From NCBI GenBank assembly GCA_041941305.1, contig JBGTQJ010000041.1, positions 15,554 to 79,553 on the forward strand: DNA of 64,000 bases. Reading direction: 5' to 3'. Position 1 is the stretch's first letter. Every line of letters begins with the position of its first letter. This DNA comes from JANSWP01 sp041941305. Its GTDB lineage: Bacteria > Bacteroidota > Bacteroidia > Chitinophagales > Saprospiraceae. Shown here one piece after another: positions 35,438 through 41,955 of the stretch. The notes below the pieces were generated by a model. That model had not been told where the DNA came from. It worked only from the letters and a program-made list of their open reading frames with translations, and ran no database searches. The translations under genes were made by a program, and so were the position numbers.

Positions 35438-37129
35438 ATGCAGCAAAAACAACTAATTGAATGCGTCCCCAACTTCTCGGAAGGGCGTGACATGAGTATT
35501 ATCAAGCAAATCACCGACCAAATAGAAAGCGTTGAAGGCGTTAAGCTTTTAGATGTGGACCCCGGTAAAGCGACCAATCGCACCGTCGTTACTTTTGTCG
35601 GTGAACCTGAGCCTGTGACTCAAGCAGCTTTTTTAGCCATCAAAAAAGCATCCGAGGTGATAGATATGAGTAAACATGGAGGCGAACACCCTCGTATGGG
35701 GGCAACAGATGTTTGTCCTTTGGTCCCCATTGCCAATATCTCAATGGATGAAGTGGCAAAATGGGCTCATAAACTTGGTGAACGGGCAGGGCGCGAATTA
35801 GACATTCCCTTCTATATGTATGAATATGCCGCTACGAAACCTGAGTGGAGAAACCTGGCAACAATTCGGGCTGGTGAATACGAAGCACTTCCTGAAAAAT
35901 TAACCAAGCCGGAATGGAAACCAGATTATGGGTCTTCTCATTTTAATGCTCAGGCAGGAGCAACAGCAATTGGTGCCAGAGATTTTCTCATTGCATACAA
36001 CGTCAATCTAAATACAACTTCCAGTCGTCGCGCTAATTCTGTAGCTTTTGATGTGCGAGAAAAAGGACGTGTGAAACGAAAAGGAAATCCTATTTCGGGT
36101 GAAATCATCAGAGATGAGAATGGCGAACCACTGCGGGTAGAAGGAGCTTGCAAAGCAGTAAAGGGTATTGGTTGGTACATTGAGGAATATGGCATTGCAC
36201 AGATTTCCATGAATCTGACCAATATCAATATTACACCACTACACATTGCTTTTGAAGAATGTTGTAATAGTGCCAATAGAAGAGGCTTGAGGGTTACTGG
36301 TTCCGAGTTAGTGGGTTTGGTTCCATTAAAGGTCATGTTGGATGCAGGGCATTATTTTTTGAAAAAGCAAAAGCGATCTGGTGGAGTATCAGAAGAAGAG
36401 GTCATCAAAATTGCGGTAAAAACACTGGGATTAGATGAATTGACGCCTTTTGATCCAAAGAAAAAAATCATCGAATATCAATTAGCTGATGAAGGTTCTA
36501 CACCTTTATTGAATATGAATCTTCGTGAATTTGCCAATGAAACGGCTTCGGAAAGTATAGCACCAGGGGGTGGGTCTATTTCTGCCTACGTGGGCTCATT
36601 GGGCATTTCCCTGGCTACAATGGTTGCCAATTTATCTTCGCACAAAAGAGGCTGGGATGATCGCTGGGAAGAATTTGGTGAATGGGCAGAACGAGGACAA
36701 CAAATTAAGGATGCCCTTTTGAAAATGGTGGATGAAGATACCAACTCCTTCAATGCCATCATGACCGCTTTCCGTTTGCCAAAGGGAACGTCTGAAGAAA
36801 AAGCTGCCCGAAGCCAAGCCATTCAAGCGGCTACCAAATATGCCATTGAGATTCCTCTTCAAGTTATGGAATTGGCAATTGCCTCCTTCGAAGTCATCAA
36901 GGCAATGACAGAATTTGGCAATCCAAACTCTGTAACCGATGCTGGAGTTGGAGGGCTTTGTGCTAGAGTCGCAGTACATGGTGCTTTTATGAATGTGAAA
37001 ATCAATTCCGGCGATTTAAAAGACAAAGATTTTGTAAGTGAAGTACTTTCAAAAGGGGAAGCGATGGTTGCTCAAGCAGACAGTCTGGAAGCAGAAATAC
37101 GAAAAATTGTAAATGAAAAGATTGATTAA
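35438..37129 (+). CDS. ftcD: Bifunctional glutamate formiminotransferase / formimidoyl-THF cyclodeaminase
   Basis: A 563-residue fusion enzyme of histidine degradation and one-carbon metabolism. The N-terminal formiminotransferase (residues about 4-300) opens with LIECVPNFSEGRD and has KHGGEHPRMGATDVCPLVP, with its conserved His residues, and NVNLNTT. The C-terminal cyclodeaminase (about 365-560) has SIAPGGGSISAYVGSLG and NPNSVTDAGVGG. The two domains are often separate genes in bacteria; here the animal-like fused form occurs, as in other Bacteroidota. No hut genes are adjacent. It lies 12 bases after dtd. Confidence 0.96.
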   Translation: MQQKQLIECVPNFSEGRDMSIIKQITDQIESVEGVKLLDVDPGKATNRTVVTFVGEPEPVTQAAFLAIKKASEVIDMSKHGGEHPRMGATDVCPLVPIANISMDEVAKWAHKLGERAGRELDIPFYMYEYAATKPEWRNLATIRAGEYEALPEKLTKPEWKPDYGSSHFNAQAGATAIGARDFLIAYNVNLNTTSSRRANSVAFDVREKGRVKRKGNPISGEIIRDENGEPLRVEGACKAVKGIGWYIEEYGIAQISMNLTNINITPLHIAFEECCNSANRRGLRVTGSELVGLVPLKVMLDAGHYFLKKQKRSGGVSEEEVIKIAVKTLGLDELTPFDPKKKIIEYQLADEGSTPLLNMNLREFANETASESIAPGGGSISAYVGSLGISLATMVANLSSHKRGWDDRWEEFGEWAERGQQIKDALLKMVDEDTNSFNAIMTAFRLPKGTSEEKAARSQAIQAATKYAIEIPLQVMELAIASFEVIKAMTEFGNPNSVTDAGVGGLCARVAVHGAFMNVKINSGDLKDKDFVSEVLSKGEAMVAQADSLEAEIRKIVNEKID

Positions 37130-37156
37130 TGTTACCATACTATGTAATGGACAATA

Positions 37157-37292
37157 AATAAGTTCCCGATTTTGATTGAGAGAAATTTTTATCATATAAG
37201 GCATTTTTTAAAGTCATAGCAGCGCTATGGCTGAGAAAAATAACGAAAGCTGATGAAAATTGATCCAATAAAAATGAGGAAGTTATTCTTTG
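37157..37292. mobile_element. Degenerate MITE-like element
   Basis: Ends AATAAGTTCCCGATTTTGATTG and, inverted, AATAACTTCCTCATTTTTATTG match at most positions. The interior contains GTCATAGCAGCGCTATGGC, close to GTCATAGCATAGCTACGGC in the element at 57024-57206, so the two look like members of one family. Confidence 0.45.
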
Positions 37293-37392
37293 ATCATTAC
37301 TAAGATCCTGCAATGCTACAATTTTGTGATGATTTGTTAATTTCTTTGGTTTACAAGGAATATATTTAATTCCAAAAAGAAAACTACCATAT

Positions 37393-38454
37393 ATGAAACA
37401 CCTAAACGTACTCCTTTTTTGTATTTTTTTCTCCTTCCTCGCAGAGGCGCAATATGGTTATACCTATATCTCAGATAGGAGGTTTTACAGAGTGGAAGAC
37501 CTGGTAGGGTATGACTTTCGACCGCATAAAAAAGAAATCCCAAATGTAGGTGAGGAAAACCTGAACCCTGGAGAATATTCATTTGGTATTAGTTTTAATA
37601 ATCTTTACGTAGAGGGGGAAGGCATTCGAGGGGTTTACAACATAAATAATATCTCTCCCACCGAATATGGTTACAAGTTGCTTTTGATCAATGCCCGGGA
37701 CGCTCGTCTTCAGGGACATCTTAAAGTAATCATGAACAAATACAATATGGTGGAAGCTTTGATCTTTAAGCGTTCACCAAAAGATCAGGAAACCATTTAT
37801 TACCTGGCTCCTATACCAAATAAACTAAACGATCGAGAAAGAGACTATTTTACCGATAGGGGTGAGCTGATCATTGAAAAGACGGATTCGCTTTGGGGAA
37901 AAACCGTTTATCCTTTTTTGCGAATTCATTTAGATAGAAATGTTCAAGAGCCTTTGGATTTGGGAGATAGTACAAGTATTTCCTTCGTTCAGGAAATTGT
38001 CATAGAATTGAAAGAAAAAGAAAAAAAGAAAAAAGGGAAGAAAGGTGAAAAACAGGAAGGGGAAGAGGAAGAATTGCTTTTAACCGCCAAATCAGTTGAA
38101 TTGGATACATTGCCCCAGGAACAAAAACCTTATGAACCTCCTTTGGGCGTCGTTTTGCACGAAATCAATGAGAAATACATCGATAAATCCAAATATAAAA
38201 TCACTAAAGAATACTTTGTCGTCGTCCGCTCTATTTTACAATATGAAGACGGTATGAGAGAAGATAAAAGCTGGAAATATCCAATAAAGAAGGTAGTTGA
38301 GCGAGAAGATGAATTGGCAAAAATGCATGAAGAACGATTTCAAGTGGAGTTCTCAAGCACCAAAGCTGAAAGCATTTATTTATACCTAACCGGAGATAAG
38401 GCTGTCAGCACTTTCGAAATCGACAATCAAATGTTTTTAATGCGGGGATTCTAA
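37393..38454 (+). CDS. Secreted hypothetical protein with a Lys/Glu-rich linker
   Basis: A 353-residue protein with the signal peptide MKHLNVLLFCIFFSFLAEAQ. I recognise no domain. The mature N-terminal part (residues 20-195) is mostly beta, with YGYTYISDRRFYRVEDLVGYDF. Residues about 212-232 are a highly charged Lys/Glu run (KEKEKKKKGKKGEKQEGEEE), probably a flexible linker. The C-terminal part (250-353) is again beta-rich and ends MFLMRGF. There is no lipobox and no T9SS signal, so periplasm is likely. Sixteen bases separate it from the GH3-type gene, so they are probably co-transcribed. Confidence 0.82.
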   Translation: MKHLNVLLFCIFFSFLAEAQYGYTYISDRRFYRVEDLVGYDFRPHKKEIPNVGEENLNPGEYSFGISFNNLYVEGEGIRGVYNINNISPTEYGYKLLLINARDARLQGHLKVIMNKYNMVEALIFKRSPKDQETIYYLAPIPNKLNDRERDYFTDRGELIIEKTDSLWGKTVYPFLRIHLDRNVQEPLDLGDSTSISFVQEIVIELKEKEKKKKGKKGEKQEGEEEELLLTAKSVELDTLPQEQKPYEPPLGVVLHEINEKYIDKSKYKITKEYFVVVRSILQYEDGMREDKSWKYPIKKVVEREDELAKMHEERFQVEFSSTKAESIYLYLTGDKAVSTFEIDNQMFLMRGF

Positions 38455-38470
38455 CATTTTCTGTTATATC

Positions 38471-39970
38471 ATGGGCTTCAAATCAAAAATAGTCAAACCA
38501 TTTGCCAAGAAAATTGCCAAAGACATCAATCGCTGGTCTAAAAAGGCAGTAGCAGCTCAGGAGGGGATTTTAAAAAAGTTGGTCAAAGAAGGCAGGAAAA
38601 CTGCATATGGTAAAGACCATGGATTTATGGATATAAAGTCCTATGATGACTTTAAAGCACAGGTACCCGTACGGGATTATGAAGGCATTGTGGATTATAT
38701 CGAAAGAATAAAAAAAGGGGAGGCAGATGTATTATGGAAAGGGCATCCTCTCTATTTCGCAAAAACTTCTGGTACTACTTCTGGTGTAAAATACATTCCC
38801 CTCACCAAAGACAGCTTACCAAATCATTTTGGAACAGCTCGCAATGCACTGTTTAATTTCTTTGCGAGAACTGGAAACGGTGATTGGCTGGATGGTAAAA
38901 TGATATTTCTTTCAGGAAGCCCCGAATTGGAAAAAGTGGGAGGTATCAATACGGGTAGACTATCAGGTATTGTAAATCACCAGATCCCTTCCTGGTTGCG
39001 TACCAATCAATTGCCTTCTTATCAAACGAATTGTATTGAAGAATGGGAAGATAAATTAGATGCAATAGTAGAAGAAACCATCAATGAGGATATGCGATTA
39101 ATAAGCGGAATTCCGCCTTGGGTACAAATGTATTATGAACGCTTGTTAGAAAAAACAGGTAAAACATTCATTAAAGACATCTTTCCCAATTATTCCGTTT
39201 TTGCATATGGCGGTGTAAATTTTGAACCCTATCGAGCAGGATTAGAAGCTTTGGTAGGGAAAAAGCTAGATACAGTAGAGACTTACCCCGCAAGTGAAGG
39301 ATTCATCGCTTTTCAGGACAATCCAAATGAAAGAGCACTTTTATTAAATGCCAATTCAGGTATCTTTTTCGAATTCATCCCGGTTGATGAGTTTTTCAAT
39401 GAGCATCCCACCAGAGTTTCTTTGAAAGAAATTGAAGTAGGTGTGAATTATGCTGTGATCTTAAATAATAATGCCGGACTATGGGGATATAATATTGGCG
39501 ATACTGTTGAGTTTGTCTCCAAAAACCCTCCACGCCTCTTAGTCACGGGAAGAATCAAACACTTCATCTCAGCATTTGGTGAGCATGTGATTGCAAAAGA
39601 AGTCGAAGAATCAATGCTGGCTGCCGCAAAAACTGCAAATGTAAAAATCGTCGAATTTACAGTTGCGCCAGAAATTACTCCATCTAATGGAAGCCTACCC
39701 TACCACGAATGGTTTATTGAATTTGACAATTTACCTGATGACATTGGAAAGTTTTCGAAGGCAATTGATGATCAAATGATTCAACAAAATATCTATTATG
39801 AGGATTTGAGGAAGGGAAAAGTCTTACAAACGCTGAAGGTCACACCACTACAAAAAGATGCATTTCGCAACTATATGAAATCTCAAGGAAAACTTGGTGG
39901 GCAAAATAAAGTGCCGCGATTATCTAACGATCGAAAAATTGCGACAGCACTTGAAGCTTTTAGACTTTAA
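38471..39970 (+). CDS. GH3-family acyl-adenylating enzyme
   Basis: A 499-residue ANL-superfamily protein of the GH3 type. Plant GH3 enzymes adenylate auxin or jasmonate and conjugate them to amino acids; bacterial members are uncharacterised. The P-loop-like motif AKTSGTTSGVKYIPLT is at about residues 97-112, TYPASEGFIAFQ supplies the adenine/acyl-binding motif, and GYNIGDTVEFVSKNPPRLLVTGR is the hinge region with the conserved Asp. LRKGKVLQTLKV leads into the C-terminal subdomain. Length and motifs look complete. The acyl substrate is unknown; the preceding secreted protein gives no clue. Confidence 0.92.
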   Translation: MGFKSKIVKPFAKKIAKDINRWSKKAVAAQEGILKKLVKEGRKTAYGKDHGFMDIKSYDDFKAQVPVRDYEGIVDYIERIKKGEADVLWKGHPLYFAKTSGTTSGVKYIPLTKDSLPNHFGTARNALFNFFARTGNGDWLDGKMIFLSGSPELEKVGGINTGRLSGIVNHQIPSWLRTNQLPSYQTNCIEEWEDKLDAIVEETINEDMRLISGIPPWVQMYYERLLEKTGKTFIKDIFPNYSVFAYGGVNFEPYRAGLEALVGKKLDTVETYPASEGFIAFQDNPNERALLLNANSGIFFEFIPVDEFFNEHPTRVSLKEIEVGVNYAVILNNNAGLWGYNIGDTVEFVSKNPPRLLVTGRIKHFISAFGEHVIAKEVEESMLAAAKTANVKIVEFTVAPEITPSNGSLPYHEWFIEFDNLPDDIGKFSKAIDDQMIQQNIYYEDLRKGKVLQTLKVTPLQKDAFRNYMKSQGKLGGQNKVPRLSNDRKIATALEAFRL

Positions 39971-39977
39971 ATAACAA

Positions 39978-40448
39978 TTATTCACTCTTTGCCATGACAG
40001 AATTACCACACCCACAATCATGTGTGGAAATTTTATTTTTTCTACATTTTTTCAGTTTTTCTTTTACAACAAAGCATCCATTAGTCCCTTCAATAAAGTC
40101 ACAGCATTGACAATCACAATTTGAAACACAACCGGCACTAACAAAACCTATTGCGCCAAGAGGATGAACTACTTGATCTTTTACAGATATCTTTCCAATG
40201 ATTTTTTTACCTTCTAAAGTAATACCCTCAACATACAAAGCATTGGTAATAACTACTGTATCATCATCATGTGGATTTACATTATAAAAGGGCATTTGTT
40301 TTTCCTCCCAATGTGTAATTTTGGAAACTTCATAGACCAAATTTTCTTTTACAATATCCCAAACCCATTTAGGCGTTTCAGAAGTCGAATTGTTAAGGAA
40401 TAAAAAGGAAAGCAGCAAGAAAAGAGAAAGAATAGTGTTTTTTTTCAT
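39978..40448 (-). CDS. Cys-rich secreted hypothetical protein, 156 residues
   Basis: A signal peptide, MKKNTILSLFLLLSFLFL, is followed by a beta-looking middle and a C-terminal third rich in Cys: AGCVSNCDCQCCDF, NGCFV, KCRKN and HDCGCGNS, eleven Cys in about 55 residues. The spacing suggests a metal-binding or disulfide-knotted module, but I recognise no family. It stands alone, converging with the GH3 gene by seven bases. Its upstream side carries the array of hairpin repeat units in the same orientation. Confidence 0.72.
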   Translation of the reverse strand: MKKNTILSLFLLLSFLFLNNSTSETPKWVWDIVKENLVYEVSKITHWEEKQMPFYNVNPHDDDTVVITNALYVEGITLEGKKIIGKISVKDQVVHPLGAIGFVSAGCVSNCDCQCCDFIEGTNGCFVVKEKLKKCRKNKISTHDCGCGNSVMAKSE

Positions 40449-40497
40449 CGTATTTGATTTTTAAAAACAATAAAAACACTAAGATAATACAAAAAAA

Positions 40498-40548
40498 GAA
40501 GTCGCGACTACACACGCGACTTCCTCTACTAACAAACTATAATCCCAT
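40498..40548 (-). repeat. Hairpin/mini-ORF repeat unit, copy B
   Basis: On the minus strand, ATG-GGA-TTA-TAG (40548-40537), TTTGTT, then a 9-bp hairpin GAAGTCGCG / CGCGACTTC (40523-40515 with 40506-40498) and a T-run. The hairpin sequence has drifted from copy A, but the fold is kept. It lies 50 bases upstream of the Cys-rich protein gene. Confidence 0.85.
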
Positions 40549-40762
40549 AGTTATAAGGTAAGTGAAGAGCAATCTCTTATGGGTTCAAAATACTGAACGC
40601 TCAGTTAAGTTTTCTGGATAGGTGTTTATTAGTAAAAGAAGCTTTTAAGGATCAATTAAAGAATGAATAATGAAGGAATTAAAAATTTCATTCCTTCATT
40701 AAATAAGTTTGGTTTTGAGGGGCGATTGGATAGGTTTCATTTGGTCTTAAGAACAAAAAAGC

Positions 40763-40782
40763 GTCGCACCCTTTGGCGCGAC
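40763..40782 (-). repeat. Hairpin repeat unit, degenerate copy C
   Basis: GTCGC-ACCCTTTGGC-GCGAC keeps the outer five stem pairs and two inner ones, preceded on the plus strand by an A-run. The mini-ORF segment is not recognisable. Confidence 0.6.
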
Positions 40783-40875
40783 ACATTTAAGGCGATTGAA
40801 TTGTACTGTATGTATTCCTACTTCTTTATGATGGAAGGGGCTATTTTTAATAACTCCATTTTCAATTTAAAAAAC

Positions 40876-40926
40876 GAGTCGCACTCTTTCGTGCGACTCC
40901 GGATTACTAGCAAATCATAATCCCTA
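40876..40926 (-). repeat. Hairpin/mini-ORF repeat unit, copy D (start lost)
   Basis: A 9-bp hairpin, GAGTCGCAC / GTGCGACTC (40876-40899). In the mini-ORF segment the codons read TAG-GGA-TTA-TGA: the start codon is gone, yet the stop position still holds a stop codon. Confidence 0.8.
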
Positions 40927-41034
40927 GTTATGTAGCAAAGACAAACACTGTTATTCGATACTATTGCATTGCTCCATAGACCTAATACAGGCAATGAATC
41001 AATGAAGCCATGAGATCTGGAAAGTTTGGAAAAA

Positions 41035-41081
41035 AGGTCGCACTTTCCGTGCGACCTGGAAATAACAAACTATAATCTCAT
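41035..41081 (-). repeat. Hairpin/mini-ORF repeat unit, copy E
   Basis: On the minus strand, ATG-AGA-TTA-TAG (41081-41070), TTTGTTATTTCC, then the hairpin AGGTCGCAC / GTGCGACCT with a 5-base loop (41057-41035) and a T-run. Confidence 0.88.
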
Positions 41082-41206
41082 GAATATATTTTTCGGTAAT
41101 AATGGGAACAAACTCACTGAACTTGTGAAAAGTGTTTGTTTTAGATGGGTTGTTAGGTGTAAACTTTAAAGGTGTCTGTTTAGCCTTAGGTTAAAAAGGC
41201 TTTCGC

Positions 41207-41242
41207 GTTGGCAGCAAGCCAAAACAAATAATTGCTGCCAAC
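41207..41242. repeat. 11-bp perfect hairpin inside the array region
   Basis: GTTGGCAGCAA and TTGCTGCCAAC flank a 14-base loop. It differs from the GTCGCAC units and lies between copies E and F. Function unknown. Confidence 0.6.
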
Positions 41243-41365
41243 AGTCGATTGCCCGCTGATTAATCGGGGCGAGTGTTGTTTGTAATCGGTTTCAAATGAG
41301 TCTGTAATCGGTAATCAGGATGTTTTTGTTTTTTACTCTTTAGGTTTCTTTTGGGAAAAAAAGCG

Positions 41366-41410
41366 GTCGCACCTAAGTGCGACACGTGCTTTAACAAATT
41401 ATAATCTCAT
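41366..41410 (-). repeat. Hairpin/mini-ORF repeat unit, copy F
   Basis: On the minus strand, ATG-AGA-TTA-TAA (41410-41399), TTTGTTAAAGCACGT, then GTCGCAC-TTAG-GTGCGAC (41383-41366) and a T-run. The preceding bases TATTCGTTTTTTT are shared with copy G. Confidence 0.88.
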
Positions 41411-41466
41411 AAAAAAACGAATATCTTATGTCCCGAAAATCGGGAAGGAATCATCTTTTAAAAAGA

Positions 41467-41513
41467 GTCGCACAGCTCGTGCGACCCAACTATTGAACAA
41501 ATTATAATCTCAT
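41467..41513 (-). repeat. Hairpin/mini-ORF repeat unit, copy G
   Basis: On the minus strand, ATG-AGA-TTA-TAA (41513-41502), TTTGTTCAATAGTTGG, then GTCGCAC-GAGCT-GTGCGAC (41485-41467) and a T-run. Confidence 0.88.
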
Positions 41514-41642
41514 AAAAAAAAACGAATAATTCAATTTGAATAGTGGTGCTTTTACCACCTAGTGACAAAATCTTTCGACCTAGTCTTTCATCACTATCAC
41601 TTGTTTTTTCAAATAGAGTAAAAGCGCATTAAGAATCCACAA

Positions 41643-41703
41643 CCATATTGGGCTTACATTTTAAAAAAACGTTCCCCGCGCTTTTGCGGGGAACCCAATA
41701 TGG
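41643..41703 (-). terminator. Nested hairpins, likely terminator after the T9SS cargo gene
   Basis: GTTCCCCGC / GCGGGGAAC (41671-41694) is followed on the minus strand by a T-run. It is nested within CCATATTGGG / CCCAATATGG (41643-41652, 41694-41703). Confidence 0.7.
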
Positions 41704-41841
41704 TCATGGGATAGTTTACGTTCATGGGATGATTAACGATAAATCCCTGTCAAGTCGGCGATTGAGCGGTTTCACATTCGGTTACAAGTTTGGTTAATTA
41801 CTTTCAACTATTGCTCAATCGATTTTCATAGAACTTTTGAT

Positions 41842-41945
41842 TCTTTGACAATTTGGGTGATTTGAGTCAAACAATAAGGAAAATCAACGATTCCTTTGGG
41901 CTCTTTTGACTTTCCTTATTGCTTGACCACCCAAATTGTCAAAGA
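41842..41945. mobile_element. Palindromic MITE-like element beside the T9SS cargo gene
   Basis: TCTTTGACAATTTGGGTG (41842-41859) is matched perfectly inverted at 41928-41945. Inner arms at 41866-41887 and 41906-41927 continue the pairing with two mismatches, so nearly the whole 104 bp folds into one long hairpin with a 6-base bulge. It ends 10 bases from the stop codon of the 42-kb gene. Confidence 0.7.
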
Positions 41946-41955
41946 AAGGCACTTT

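Noticed and set aside
40663..40920. 85-codon plus-strand ORF
   Set aside because: It runs through hairpin copies C and D of the repeat array, has no recognisable protein features, and is explained by the repeats.
41399..41410. TATAAT on the plus strand of each repeat unit as a sigma-70 promoter
   Set aside because: Bacteroidota use TAnnTTTG rather than TATAAT, and no suitably spaced -35-like element precedes it.
40498..41513. Possible CRISPR array
   Set aside because: Repeats are short, imperfect hairpins spaced irregularly (about 45-330 bases), with no uniform spacers, and no cas genes are nearby.
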